Of a stretch of DNA of 64,000 bases, positions 11,103-20,026 are shown piece after piece. How positions within the stretch are numbered: the stretch's first letter is position 1; each line of letters opens with the position of its first letter. Below the pieces are notes generated by a model, which had not been told where the DNA came from, did no database searches, and saw nothing but the letters and a program-made list of their open reading frames with translations. The position numbers and the translations under genes are program-made. Origin of the DNA: Allobaculum sp. Allo2 (lineage in GTDB: Bacteria > Bacillota_I > Bacilli_A > Erysipelotrichales > Erysipelotrichaceae); the NCBI RefSeq assembly GCF_022701175.1, contig NZ_CP078088.1, positions 248,001-312,000 of the forward strand, given 5' to 3'.

Positions 11103-11400
11103 CTTTTTCCTCTTTTTGTCCCAATCCGTACAAATCTTGATCGGGCACTTCAACGTTTTTATTATAAAAGAATCTTAATCGCAAATGAAAGCCCTTTTAA
11201 AGCTCCCTATGTTCATTTGGACGGTGACAGCCAGACTGTTTCGTACTCAGGATCGGTGCCGGATCCAGAAGATCTTGGTCCGGATAACGCGCTGCCGGCG
11301 CTTCCTTTTCCTTTTATTCCCCTCGGGGAAAGCCTCTGGAAAGCCTGTATTTTTCAAAAAGGGCGGACGTCATTTTATTTTTGAATTTGTGTCTTTAGAG

Positions 11401-11428
11401 TTGTCAACGGGTGAAGGTTTGCTATAAT
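11401..11428 (+). promoter_or_regulatory. promoter of second tRNA array
   Basis: TTGTCA at 11401, 16 bases, TATAAT at 11423, about 20 bases before the first tRNA. A near-consensus vegetative promoter. Confidence 0.85.
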
Positions 11429-11448
11429 AGACCATGCGTTAACGAAGT

Positions 11449-11525
<77 letters not shown>

Positions 11526-11532
11526 TTTTTAT

Positions 11533-11609
11533 CGGGACGTAGCACAGCTTGGTAGTGCACTTGCATGGGGTGCAAGGGGTCGCAGGTTCAAATCCTGTCG
11601 TCCCGACCA
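11533..11609 (+). tRNA. tRNA-Pro (GGG)
   Basis: Body nearly identical to the TGG proline tRNA at 2259, but the anticodon arm is CTTGC ATGGGGT GCAAG, giving GGG. The arm change is confined to the anticodon stem-loop, which suggests divergence after duplication of the array. Confidence 0.93.
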
Positions 11610-11627
11610 TTTTCATCTTTATATTTT

Positions 11628-11704
11628 GGCTAGGTAGCTTAGTTGGCTAGAGCATCCGGTTCATACCCGGAAGGTCGTGAGTTCGAGTCTCACCCTAGCC
11701 ACCA
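11628..11704 (+). tRNA. tRNA with CAT anticodon, second copy
   Basis: Same sequence as 2347-2423, with GGCTAGG/CCTAGCC acceptor and CCA. Confidence 0.9.
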
Positions 11705-11717
11705 TTTTCATTTTTAT

Positions 11718-11808
11718 GGAGAAGTACCCAAGTGGTTGAAGGGTCCGGTCTTGAAAACCGGTAGGTCGCGCAAGCGGCGCCAGGGTTCGAATCCCTGCTT
11801 CTCCGCCA
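11718..11808 (+). tRNA. tRNA-Ser (TGA)
   Basis: Class II tRNA with a long variable arm, acceptor GGAGAAG/CTTCTCC, anticodon loop CTTGAAA, CCA encoded. Unique to this array. Confidence 0.94.
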
Positions 11809-11815
11809 TACATAT

Positions 11816-11892
<77 letters not shown>

Positions 11893-11901
11893 GAACAGTT
11901 C

Positions 11902-11932
11902 CTGACCTGAGAATACTCAGGTCAGTTTTTTT
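11902..11932 (+). terminator. terminator of second tRNA array
   Basis: Stem CTGACCTGAG / CTCAGGTCAG with loop AATA and seven T. Confidence 0.93.
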
Positions 11933-12294
11933 ATGCACTTTTGCCATCCCTGCTCTGCCTTTCGGTCTGGCCTTCTTTTTGCCGCTTTCGAATGTCGCGC
12001 CGCTCTGTTTCCTTTGACAGGCTGGCGAACCTTTCCGGTGCGCATGCCGACCTTCCTGTTTTCTGGTGCCTGACTGGATTGCAATTTGGACAAAGCGAGA
12101 GTCGTTCTGGACTTTCTGGTTATTTTGATCAATCTGTTCAGATTTGGGGCAAAAGGGGTGCTCATGGATACGCTGTTCTTCGGCACTTCATATGTGATTC
12201 CTTCATTTTTTGTTAACATGTATCTGATCCGGATACCGTTTTTTGACGGTTCCGCAGCCAGCAGCATAAACAGAGAAAGGGTTCAGGTGAGTGT
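11933..12294. other. intergenic stretch, no supported gene
   Basis: About 360 bases between the tRNA terminator and the LysR gene. Short open frames on both strands have no recognisable domain and no convincing ribosome site. The AT-richer last 100 bases probably hold the lysR promoter. Confidence 0.5.
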
Positions 12295-13218
12295 ATGGAT
12301 CTCAAAGCGTGTCAGTATTTTTTATCCATTATTGAAGCCGGCAGCATGAACAAAGCGGCCAAAGTCCTGAATCTGACCCAGCCGACATTAAGCCGCCAGA
12401 TCCAGAAGCTGGAAGAAGATCTTGGCGCCCCGCTTTTTGAGCGGCAGGCGAAGTCTCTGCATCTGACCCGGGAAGGTCTGATGTTCGCGCGCCGCGCCCA
12501 GGAAATGCTGGATCTGGAAAAACGGACGATGAAAGAACTTCAGTCTTTTGATGACCCGATCGCGGGCGAACTGATCATCGGCTGCGGCGAATTTGCGGCA
12601 ACCGATGAACTCATTCAGATCGCCGCGCGCTTCCAGAAACTGTATCCCGGCGTACGTCTTCAGTTTGTGACCGGCAACGGAACGACGATCCGCGAAATGA
12701 TCGACCACGGTCTGGCCGATCTTGGACTCTTCATGCTTCCTACATGTCTGGACGGGTACAAAACGCTCTGCTGGAAACAGCGGGAAAGCTGGGGTGCAAT
12801 TCTGAAAAGCGATGATCCGCTCTGCGAAAAGGAAGTCATCACGCCGGAAGATCTTGCCGGCCAGCCCCTGATTCTGCCGTATCGCCAGGAAATCCGAACC
12901 CAGATTCTTTCCTGGCTTCACAAAACCGAACGCTGCATCCGCTATGCGGGCAGTTCCTCGCTGTCTTCCACATGCGCTCTCATGGTCCGCAACGGCATTG
13001 GCATTGGTTTAAGCATTGCCAATGTGCCCGCCTACGATCATCCGGACCTGAAAGTTCTTCCGCTTTCGCCGGCGATGTCTTCCTGTCTGACCATTGCCTG
13101 GAAGGAACGCTTTCCGCAGCCGCCTTTAATGGATAAGTTTCTGACATATCTTACCAGCGAAGGCGTAACGTGTTCGTGTCCTTCACAGACCGAATGCAGC
13201 GAAGATTCGTCCCGCTGA
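12295..13218 (+). CDS. LysR-family transcriptional regulator
   Basis: 307 residues. Winged helix-turn-helix at the N-terminus (ACQYFLSIIEAGSMNKAAKV, LTQPTLSRQIQKLEEDLGAPLFER), then a periplasmic-binding-fold effector domain (ELIIGCGEFAATDELIQI, GLADLGLFMLP, RNGIGIGLSIANVP). LysR proteins usually regulate adjacent genes in response to a small effector. The flavodoxin and decarboxylase-cupin genes downstream on the same strand are the likely targets, though they are separated by a terminator and a new promoter. An A-rich AGAAAGGGTTCAGG segment serves as the ribosome site. No frameshift. Confidence 0.93.
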   Translation: MDLKACQYFLSIIEAGSMNKAAKVLNLTQPTLSRQIQKLEEDLGAPLFERQAKSLHLTREGLMFARRAQEMLDLEKRTMKELQSFDDPIAGELIIGCGEFAATDELIQIAARFQKLYPGVRLQFVTGNGTTIREMIDHGLADLGLFMLPTCLDGYKTLCWKQRESWGAILKSDDPLCEKEVITPEDLAGQPLILPYRQEIRTQILSWLHKTERCIRYAGSSSLSSTCALMVRNGIGIGLSIANVPAYDHPDLKVLPLSPAMSSCLTIAWKERFPQPPLMDKFLTYLTSEGVTCSCPSQTECSEDSSR

Positions 13219-13285
13219 GTGAAGACTTCATCTTCCTTTGCTCTGTCAAATGGATCTGTTTCTGTTCTTTTTCTGCATCGTTCAT

Positions 13286-13317
13286 AAAAGCCGCCATCGA
13301 TCCAAATGGCGGCTTTT
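13286..13317 (+). terminator. terminator after lysR
   Basis: Stem AAAAGCCGCCAT / ATGGCGGCTTTT with loop CGATCCAA. Confidence 0.9.
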
Positions 13318-13393
13318 CTATTGGCCTTTTAAACTGCAGATTATCTATAACGCTAATGCAATATTCGAATATAAAGATAGGTATTCATCTATA

Positions 13394-13421
13394 TTGACAT
13401 AAGGTGAGGGCAGGATAATAC
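13394..13421 (+). promoter_or_regulatory. putative promoter of flavodoxin gene
   Basis: TTGACA at 13394, 16 bases, TAATAC at 13416. It lies between the lysR terminator and the flavodoxin start. Confidence 0.6.
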
Positions 13422-13454
13422 TGAAGTCAGAAAGAACAGAAGTACATCGAATGC

Positions 13455-13474
13455 GGACATGGGACAGAATGTCC
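13455..13474 (+). promoter_or_regulatory. inverted repeat in flavodoxin leader
   Basis: GGACAT, eight bases, ATGTCC, located 28 bases before the start codon and downstream of the proposed promoter. It may be a repressor operator or an RNA hairpin. Confidence 0.45.
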
Positions 13475-13502
13475 AATCCGATCTGTTCTCTGGAGGTATG
13501 CA

Positions 13503-13972
13503 ATGAACATTCAAATTGTTTATTTCTCTGCCAGCGGCATTACCGCCAAAGCGGCCAGACGGCTAGGCGATCTGACGAATTCGCCGGTTTTTGAAATCGA
13601 ACCGGCCGTTCCGTACACCGCCAGCGATCTCGACTGGACGAATAAAACGAGCCGTTCCACGCTCGAGATGAAAAACCGATGGCACCCGTAGACGTCAAGA
13701 CGCTTCCAGACCATCTGGATTGCGATACGCTGCTGATCGGATTCCCCGTATGGTGGTATCAGGCTCCTTCCATCATCAACACCTTCCTGAGCAAGGTGGA
13801 TACAGCGGGAATGAAAGTGGCTCCCTTTATTACATCCGGCGGATCCGGCATGGAAGGCGTAGAAAGCCAGCTGGAGCGCAACTTCCCGAAAATTGACTGG
13901 AAACAGGGCCTGCGCATCACGCCGCAGACGACAGACGCCCAGCTGAATGCGTGGATCGAAAGCCTGAACTAG
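13503..13972 (+). CDS. flavodoxin-like protein, frameshifted
   Basis: A short-chain flavodoxin-fold protein of 156 residues once corrected. The N-terminus (IVYFSASGITAKAARRLGDL) is the FMN phosphate loop; FPVWWYQAPSIINTFL and FITSGGSGMEG are the FMN ring-binding segments of the flavodoxin_4 type. The break near 13680 is A5 where A6 gives LEMKKPMAPVDVKTLP. A GGAGGT site precedes the ATG. It may serve as an electron donor or quinone/NAD(P)H-linked reductase in the same stress response as its neighbours (inferred). Confidence 0.85.
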
Positions 13973-14127
13973 CAAAGAGGCGCTCTCTGTATGCGTAAAC
14001 GCATCGATTCGAAATCCAATTTTCGATTCCATGCCTGAGTCTCGATTTTGATCGACCCTGTTTTGTGAACTTGTATTTGTGAACTTGTTTTTGCGATTAA
14101 TGAATCCGTTCAGGAAAGGACTTTATC

Positions 14128-14877
14128 ATGGCTAAAATTGTACAGACTGCGGGCCGCAATGCCCTTGGCGAATTTGCACCGGACTTTGCCCGCTATAACG
14201 ATGACATTCTCTTTGGAGAGGTCTGGAACGACCCGCCCCTTCCTCCCAAAACACGCAGCATGATCGTCATCTCCATCTTCATGGGACGCGGTCTCTGCGA
14301 CGCTTCTCTGGATCACCATCTCGGCTTCGCGAAAGAAAACGGCGTAACAAAAGAAGAAATTTCCGCGCTGATTACCCAGGGCGGCTTCTATGCCGGCTGG
14401 CCGGTAGCCTGGGCCGTATTCAACCACGCCAAAGCGATCTGGAACGACGAACCCGAAGCCAGGGATTCCAGCAAAGATGCCGCACTGGCGGCTTACGCGA
14501 AGACCATCTTCTTCCCGGTTGGAAAGCCAAACGATGCCTATGCGCAGTATTTTGACGGCCGCAGCTGGCTGGCTCCCGTTTCCGGCGGACCGCTTCCGAT
14601 TTCCAACGTTACCTTTGAACCGGGATGCAAAAACCACTGGCATGTTCACCACGCGAAAACCGGCGGCGGTCAGGTTCTGATCTGCGTCGGCGGAAGAGGC
14701 TGGTATCAGGAATGGGGCAAAGATCCCGTAGAAATGACACCGGGAACCATCATCGAAATCCCCGCCAGCGTTAAGCACTGGCATGGTGCTGCCAACGATT
14801 CCTGGTTCTCTCACCTTGCCTTTGAAATTCCAGGAACAGACTGCTCAACCGAATGGCTCGAGCCGGTTGCCGACTAG
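14128..14877 (+). CDS. carboxymuconolactone decarboxylase-cupin fusion protein
   Basis: 249 residues. Residues ~1-110 form an AhpD/carboxymuconolactone-decarboxylase domain (PPKTRSMIVISIFMGRG, LDHHLGFAKENGVTKEEISALI), but the CxxC typical of peroxidase-type AhpD is absent. Residues ~130-249 are a cupin with metal ligands in KNHWHVHH and VKHWHGA and the conserved GPLPISNVTFEPG entry strand. Such fusions accompany flavodoxins and LysR regulators in many Bacillota; their substrate is not firmly known. The fold suggests small quinone or hydroperoxide chemistry. Complete, with an AGGAAAGG ribosome site. Confidence 0.9.
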   Translation: MAKIVQTAGRNALGEFAPDFARYNDDILFGEVWNDPPLPPKTRSMIVISIFMGRGLCDASLDHHLGFAKENGVTKEEISALITQGGFYAGWPVAWAVFNHAKAIWNDEPEARDSSKDAALAAYAKTIFFPVGKPNDAYAQYFDGRSWLAPVSGGPLPISNVTFEPGCKNHWHVHHAKTGGGQVLICVGGRGWYQEWGKDPVEMTPGTIIEIPASVKHWHGAANDSWFSHLAFEIPGTDCSTEWLEPVAD

Positions 14878-14933
14878 GATTTCCTGACTTCATCAAGAAT
14901 CTCCTGTCTTACAAATCCCCTTATATAAAATGA

Positions 14934-14992
14934 AACGCCCAGAGTTCCGGCTTTCCTTTCTGCAGAAGGAGAAGCGGACGCTCTGGGCGTTT
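14934..14992 (+). terminator. terminator after decarboxylase-cupin gene
   Basis: Eleven-base stem AACGCCCAGAG / CTCTGGGCGTT followed by TTATTT; the loop is long. Confidence 0.8.
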
Positions 14993-15078
14993 TATTTCGT
15001 TCCTGTTTCTGTTTTTGCTTTGCATATCGCCAGCTTGCGTGCTGGACTTCCAAACTGCGCTGGCCGGGCAGTTACTGG

Positions 15079-15855
15079 CTATCTGGACTCGGCGTGCGGA
15101 TTGTTTTGCAGACGAAGCAGAATGTCCACTGCTTCGGCAATGCCGCTTACGATATGCGTTGCCGCTTCCTGAACTTCCTTTGGACTGTCTGGAAACGTAA
15201 AGGATACATCCGCTTCTTCCAGCATGCTCAGATCGTTGAAGGAATCGCCGATGGCCGCTGTAAAATCCCCGGGTTTTCCGATCTGTGCAGCGAGTGCTTT
15301 TAAGGCCGTTCCTTTCGTTACGCCCACGGGATTGAAATCCGCAAATCGCGAGTTCGCCACCGCGATGACATCGTCTCGCTTCTGGGTTTCTTTTAAGAGC
15401 TGAGCGCCTTCTGGAGTTATATGGGAAAAAGAAATGGCCAGAATGCGTGAGGGATCAAATTCGGAAGCCGAACGGACAATGCGCGTTGGAAAATCTGGAT
15501 AATTTTTCTTCGGCGTACGAATCAGTTCATTTTCTCCATGGAAAATGAAGCCGACATCCGGCATGTCTTCGACCGCTTCCCGCACAAAAGCGGGATCCAG
15601 AAAACGCTGGTACAAAATCCGACTGGAGCGATCGCACACCTGAGCTCCATTGGAAAAAATCCAGAAATCAAAATCCACTTTATGCTCGCTCATATCTTCG
15701 AGCAGCCCTCTCATCGTCCGGGCACGGCCGGTTACCAGTCCAAACTGGTTTCCCGCTGCCTGAAAGCGGCGAATGGCTTTCGCGTCTTCTTCTCGAACGC
15801 CGCCCTGATGATGAAAATACAGCGTGTCATCAAAATCAGTTCCGAAAATAATCAT
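15079..15855 (-). CDS. HAD-superfamily Cof-type hydrolase
   Basis: 258 residues. Motif I is FGTDFDDTLYF, with the nucleophile Asp and acid/base Asp two residues on. Motif II/III lies in VTGRARTMRG and KGTALKALAAQIG; motif IV is AAIGDSFNDLSMLEEADVSF. This matches the IIB Cof/YwpJ group, which dephosphorylates sugar phosphates or similar metabolites; the substrate cannot be read from sequence. The open frame extends 60 codons further upstream without a family match, so the start is placed at MIIFGTDF, 5 bases after a GAGAAG site. Confidence 0.9.
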   Translation of the reverse strand: MIIFGTDFDDTLYFHHQGGVREEDAKAIRRFQAAGNQFGLVTGRARTMRGLLEDMSEHKVDFDFWIFSNGAQVCDRSSRILYQRFLDPAFVREAVEDMPDVGFIFHGENELIRTPKKNYPDFPTRIVRSASEFDPSRILAISFSHITPEGAQLLKETQKRDDVIAVANSRFADFNPVGVTKGTALKALAAQIGKPGDFTAAIGDSFNDLSMLEEADVSFTFPDSPKEVQEAATHIVSGIAEAVDILLRLQNNPHAESR

Positions 15856-15925
15856 TGCTCTTCTCTCTTTCCTCTCAATTCGAGTTTTTCTCCCTGGATT
15901 AGCGTCTTTGATTGTTTCTTCGTGT

Positions 15926-16425
15926 CTACTTTCCGCTGCTTCCCAGGCGCCCAGCCTGGCGCAAAGACGGAATGGCCTGCAGTTCTTGAAGAGAAATCTC
16001 CTGCGTTTCCAGCTCTGGAATGACGAGGAGGACACCCTGCGCGCACGCCTTTTCGTACGGATACAGGATAAAGCCGGCTTTTTCGTCTTCGCTCATCGCC
16101 GACAGAGCCGCTTTTTTGATAATGAGCAGCGGGCGATCGTTCACATTGGTGATCGGTACCATATATTCCCCGCGATAGCCGGAATCGATGACACCGGCGC
16201 GAACGGACATGCCTTTCACTCCGGTACTTCCCCGTTCCTTGAGGAATAAAACATAATTGTCATCAAAGCCGAAGCCACTCCAAGCGGAATCAGAACCGTG
16301 TGGAGCGGATCAATGCGCATAAAGTCTTCTTCAAAACACGGATACAAATCGTATCCGGCATCTTCCTGCCGCTTTGACGGGATCTGGGCATCTTCTCTGA
16401 CTTTGGCCCAGTACAGTTTTTCCAT
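15926..16425 (-). CDS. dut: dUTP diphosphatase, frameshifted
   Basis: Hydrolyses dUTP to dUMP and prevents uracil entering DNA. Motif 1 EDAGYDLYP, motif 3 AGVIDSGYRGEYMVPI and motif 4 (YPYEKACAQGVLLVIP) are visible. Motif 2 is split by a missing T near 16274 (CTTTGATG to CTTTTGATG gives SAFDDNYVLFLKERGSTGVKG). The corrected length is 166 residues. The C-terminal glycine-rich motif 5 is short (GRLGSSGK). AAGGAG precedes the start. Confidence 0.88.
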
Positions 16426-16546
16426 AGTGAATCTCCTTATCGTAAATTGGAATCAAAAATCCTGAACTCTTCGCTGTCGATTTCCGTTCTGTTTCATTGT
16501 ATAGGACACGCTTGGTCTGCGCGGTTCTGACCATTTGTTTCCCCAT

Positions 16547-16572
16547 AAAAAATCCGGCGCTTTGCCGGATTT
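16547..16572. terminator. bidirectional terminator between glycosylase and dut
   Basis: AAAAATCCGGC / GCCGGATTTT hairpin with a four-base loop. Confidence 0.8.
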
Positions 16573-16646
16573 TATCGTCAGATCTTTGATCGGATCCCGT
16601 CTGAACTTTTGTTTTTGACGGATTCCAGTCTTTGTTTATAGCCTGT

Positions 16647-17159
16647 CTAGCGAAGACCAAGCGCTCTGGCATAGGCCGCCATCAGCTTTTCGGTCGAATC
16701 GTACCAGAGATCGGCAGGCGAGGGCGACGGCACTTCGTAAGCCATGGCAGCAGCCTGTGCATCGGCTTCCTGCAAAAGCCGGTACGTATCGTGGCTGATG
16801 CAGACGATCCGACTGATTTTCGGATACTGTTTCAAAAAGGCATGGACATCATTGAGAACAATATCCTGCATCGTATCTTCCCGGCTTTCGTGGCGCAGGC
16901 ACGACTGAATGACCGACCACAGCGCGATGTGATTTTTCGCAAGCAGATCGAGGCGCTCCTGCCTGGTTTTGGCTGGCATGTGATAAAGCGTGGACATCAG
17001 CGGCCAGAAGCGATTGCTGGTGTCCGCAAAATAAAACTGTTCCCGCTCGGAATCGACGCTTGGCATCGACATGAGAATGAGCGTGGTGCTTGTATCCGAT
17101 ACGACAGGCGCCAGGGCGTGAAATTCCTGGAGTTCCAGCTCATCGTACACGATGGACAC
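16647..17159 (-). CDS. DNA-deoxyinosine (hypoxanthine) glycosylase family protein
   Basis: 170 residues of the uracil-DNA-glycosylase superfamily. Visible features: ILMSMPSVDSEREQFYFAD corresponds to the catalytic GSxPSxxSxxxxxYY segment; NRFWPLMSTLY; HIALWSVIQSC; and the C-terminal PSPSPA loop, equivalent to the LPSTSPAN motif of the deoxyinosine glycosylase subfamily. It should remove hypoxanthine produced by adenine deamination. Clustering with dut gives a small nucleotide-hygiene group. Complete. Confidence 0.82.
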   Translation of the reverse strand: MSIVYDELELQEFHALAPVVSDTSTTLILMSMPSVDSEREQFYFADTSNRFWPLMSTLYHMPAKTRQERLDLLAKNHIALWSVIQSCLRHESREDTMQDIVLNDVHAFLKQYPKISRIVCISHDTYRLLQEADAQAAAMAYEVPSPSPADLWYDSTEKLMAAYARALGLR

Positions 17160-17262
17160 TCCCTTTCCCGGCCCGCATTCTGTCGGTTCCTTTTTCGGAC
17201 AGGTGTCCTGTGATCCTGTCCAGAGGAAAGACAGCCCGGCCGTTATATTTAAAAAGTCAGAA

Positions 17263-17291
17263 ACGGGGCATGGACATTGTCCATGCCCCGT
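17263..17291. terminator. terminator below small-paralogue cluster
   Basis: Stem ACGGGGCATGGAC / GTCCATGCCCCGT with loop ATT. On the minus strand it is followed by a T-rich stretch, so it ends the paralogue transcript. Confidence 0.85.
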
Positions 17292-17326
17292 AAGGGTCTT
17301 TTATTCGGTTTTGGATTGGCTTGCGC

Positions 17327-17587
17327 TTATTCAATAGCAGCCAGTGCTTTTTCTACGATAGCAATCTTGGCTTCTTCTGCTTTTGCGGCAGCAGCGTCGC
17401 CTTCGTCAGCATGACGTTTAGCCCAGCCTTTGAGGGATCCCATTCTGTCATCCAGACGATCTTTGGCAGTCTGTGCGTATTTGCCAGTTTCGTCGAAATG
17501 ATCAACGAGGTCTTTTACGATTTCGTCACCATATGCAGTTCCGCCTACAGCGGCATTCAGTTTTGCTTCGAATTCGGATTTAGTCAT
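17327..17587 (-). CDS. small acidic helical protein, tandem paralogue 1
   Basis: 86 residues, not recognised. It begins MTKSEFEAKLNAAVGG and ends with KIAIVEKALAAIE. It shares AAVGGTAYGD, KDRLD and the C-terminal IAIVEKALAA block with the next two genes but is the most divergent of the three. Predicted largely alpha-helical, cytoplasmic, without cysteines. The start at 17587 is set by AGGAG nine bases upstream. Last gene before the terminator at 17263. The function is unknown. Confidence 0.8.
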   Translation of the reverse strand: MTKSEFEAKLNAAVGGTAYGDEIVKDLVDHFDETGKYAQTAKDRLDDRMGSLKGWAKRHADEGDAAAAKAEEAKIAIVEKALAAIE

Positions 17588-17639
17588 GATTTTTATCTCC
17601 TGGATCAAACGATCTTTTTATCGGTATAGGCCGGTACTC

Positions 17640-17903
17640 TTACTTCAGAGCGGCGAGAGCTTTTTCTACGATAGCGATCTTGTCGGCTTCGGCTGTAGCT
17701 TTAGCTTCTGCACCTGCATCTTTATGGATGCGCTCATACGCTTTCAGAACACCGAGTTTTTCGTCGAGACGGTCTTTCATGTTCTGTCCGTATTTCTTGT
17801 CAGCATCGTCATAGGTAGCTGCGGCTTCTTCCACAAGGGAATCACCATAAGCGGTGCCGCCGACTGCGGCTTTCAGTGTGCTGACGAGTTCTTCTTTGGT
17901 CAT
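17640..17903 (-). CDS. small acidic helical protein, tandem paralogue 2
   Basis: 87 residues, not recognised. It differs from paralogue 3 at 12 of 87 positions and is more distant from paralogue 1. The central stretch YDDADKKYGQNMKDRLDEKL and the Ala/Lys-rich C-terminus suggest two or three amphipathic helices. Own ribosome site GGGAG. The 52-base gap to paralogue 1 has no terminator. Conservation of both ends with variation in the middle helix suggests selection rather than decay. Confidence 0.82.
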   Translation of the reverse strand: MTKEELVSTLKAAVGGTAYGDSLVEEAAATYDDADKKYGQNMKDRLDEKLGVLKAYERIHKDAGAEAKATAEADKIAIVEKALAALK

Positions 17904-18053
17904 GATTGTATTCTCCCAATGAGCACAAACGAGCTCATTATCATGCCGGTTTTGCCGGTCGTCCTTCCATCCATGGGATGAAAGCGTTCAGGATCTGCCA
18001 GAACGGCATTTTCTGAACAAGGTATTCTTCAGGATGAACCTGTTGATGGTCTG

Positions 18054-18317
18054 TTATTTCAGAGCAGCGAGCGCTTTTTCAACGATCGCAATCTTGTCGG
18101 CTTCGGCAGTGGCTTTCGCGTCTGCGCCGGCGTCTTTATGAATGCGTTCGTAGGCTTTCAGGATGCCAAGGCGTTCGTCCAGGCGATCTTTCATATCCTG
18201 TCCGTACTTTTTATCCTTATCGTCATACGTTACAGCTGCTTCGTCCACGAGCATGTCGCCGTAAGGCGTGCCTCCGACGGCTGCTTTCAAAGCATCAACT
18301 AACTGTTCTTTGGTCAT
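18054..18317 (-). CDS. small acidic helical protein, tandem paralogue 3
   Basis: 87 residues, first gene of the tandem set, 57 bases below rimO. The start at 18317 is set by a strong AAGGAGG. The Gly-Gly-Thr-Pro-Tyr-Gly-Asp loop replaces GGTAYGD of the other copies. Separate strong ribosome sites for all three copies suggest high expression. No signal peptide or membrane segment. The function is unknown; a DNA- or ribosome-associated stress protein is only a guess from size and composition. Confidence 0.82.
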   Translation of the reverse strand: MTKEQLVDALKAAVGGTPYGDMLVDEAAVTYDDKDKKYGQDMKDRLDERLGILKAYERIHKDAGADAKATAEADKIAIVEKALAALK

Positions 18318-18374
18318 GGTCAACAACCTCCTTGAATGCAACCATGCCGCTCCATGAATTCTTCTGAGAGGAAC

Positions 18375-19663
18375 TTATCCCTCATAGATTCCAATCAGAT
18401 CATATTGAGTGGCATCGGTAATGCGAACCGGAACGTACGTTCCGCATTCGACTGGAGAAGAGGCAGTGAAGATTACCTGACCATCCACTTCATCCGGGGC
18501 GTCCGCCATGGAACGTCCGCGATAGCGGCCGGTCAGCGCTTCCTGTTCTTCCACCAGAACTTCCATCACTTTCCCGATTTTGTTTCTGTTGCTTTCCTGA
18601 CTGATTTCTTTCTGAACAGCCATCAGGCGGTTCAGACGGTCCGCGGCGATCGATTCATCAATCTGATCGTCCATTTTATCGGCCGGGGTATCTTCTTCCC
18701 TCGAATAGGTGAAGGCGCCCAGTCTGTCCCAGCGAACCTCCCTGATAAAGTCCAGCAGTTCATTGAATTCTTCTTCCGTTTCAGAAGGGAATCCGACAAT
18801 CACAGTAGTTCGAAGCACTGCCTCCGGAAACATTGCTCGAATTTTGCGGGTGAGAGCGAGTACGTCCTCTTTCGTTCCCCGGCGATTCATTTTCTTCAGT
18901 AGACGGTTGTTCGCATGCTGCATGGGGATATCGAAATACGGAACGACTTTTTGCTGGCGCGCATGGCTTCGAGCAGGTCATCTTCGATTTCATCCGGATA
19001 CATGTAAAGAATGCGAATCCAGTGAATGCCTTCGATGTCGTTGAGCTCACGAAGGAGATCGGCGAGCATCAGCTGACCGTAGTTGTCGAGGCCATATTTG
19101 GTCGTATCCTGAGCAATCAGGGTGAGCTCAGTGACACCGCTGGAAGCAAGGTATTCCGCTTCTTCCCTTACTTCATGTATAAGCTTACTGTGTTGATTTC
19201 CTCTTATCAAAGGAATTGCACAAAAAGCGCACCGGTTAGAGCAACCGTCGCTTACCTTTACATACGCGCTCCACGGGTTGCCGGAAATTGTCCGATACTG
19301 CTTTAGGTAAGGAACTTCGCTTTCCTGATTCAAAATATCTTTCAGAATGGCAGGCAGCTTGGCATAGTCCTTGAGCGGTACAACGGCGGCCACTTCCGGG
19401 ATCTGTTCGCGCAGTTCCTTTTCATAGCGCTGAGCCAGGCAGCCGGTCACGATGACCTTGTCGGCATAGCGCGTCATTTCAAAAATGGTGCGGATGCTTT
19501 CTTCCTTGGCGGGGTTAATGAACCCGCACGTATTGACGATAATGGCTTCGGCATGGCGCGGATCCGAGACGAGAATATGGCCGGCTGCCTTCAGCATGCC
19601 CATCATTTCTTCGGAATCCACAAGGTTCTTGGAGCATCCAAGAGATACAAATCCAACTTTCAT
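18375..19663 (-). CDS. rimO: ribosomal protein S12 methylthiotransferase RimO, frameshifted
   Basis: Radical-SAM enzyme that methylthiolates the universally conserved Asp of ribosomal protein S12. The N-terminal UPF0004 domain has its first cluster cysteines (FVSLGCSKNLVDSE, IIVNTCGFI, VTGCLAQR). The radical SAM motif is CSNRCAFCAIPLIRG, and the C-terminal TRAM domain ends near YDLIGIYEG. The break near 18945 is A5 where A6 gives MRASKKVVPYFDIPMQHANN. The corrected length is 429 residues. The start at 19663 follows AAGGAG. Confidence 0.92.
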
Positions 19664-19717
19664 ACGTTCTCCTTTTCTGTGTTCTGTATTCGGTGTCCGG
19701 GTTTTGCACAAACCCGT

Positions 19718-19851
19718 TTATTCAGGTTTTCGTTTGCGATCTTCTCCCGTTTGGGAGGAAGACTTCAGCCATCGGGTGCTTTTGCGCAGGATCTGGCCGA
19801 CAGGAATCACTTTACCCTGTTTTTCCTTTAAAGTACGGTTTTTCGGCGCAT
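19718..19851 (-). CDS. possible small basic protein, frameshifted, uncertain
   Basis: If one A5 near 19838 is read as A6, the frame gives a 44-residue basic protein starting MRRKNRTLKEKQGKVIPV and ending with KRKPE, 54 bases before rimO. The ribosome site is poor and no family is recognised. It may instead be leader sequence or the tail of a lost gene. Confidence 0.25.
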
Positions 19852-19935
19852 GACCCTATTGGTTTGACTGCGCCGGTTTTGCGCAGTTTGAACTGGCTTG
19901 CAAAAATCAGACCGGCATATAGAAAACCCGGCATA

Positions 19936-19963
19936 TAGAAAACAGGAGATGGCTCCCTGTTTT
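19936..19963. terminator. terminator below yhaM
   Basis: GAAAACAGGAGA / TCCCTGTTTTC hairpin with one bulge and loop TGGC. Two direct copies of GGCATATAGAAAAC lie beside it at 19913-19941. Confidence 0.6.
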
Positions 19964-20026
19964 CGTATCGTCTTTCGGTTTTTAATGCGAATCCTTCGGA
20001 TTCTGGATTTTCCGGATTTTTGAATT

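Noticed and set aside
15856..16035. 60-residue N-terminal extension of the HAD hydrolase
   Set aside because: No family match, overlaps the end of dut, and a proper start with ribosome site exists at 15855.
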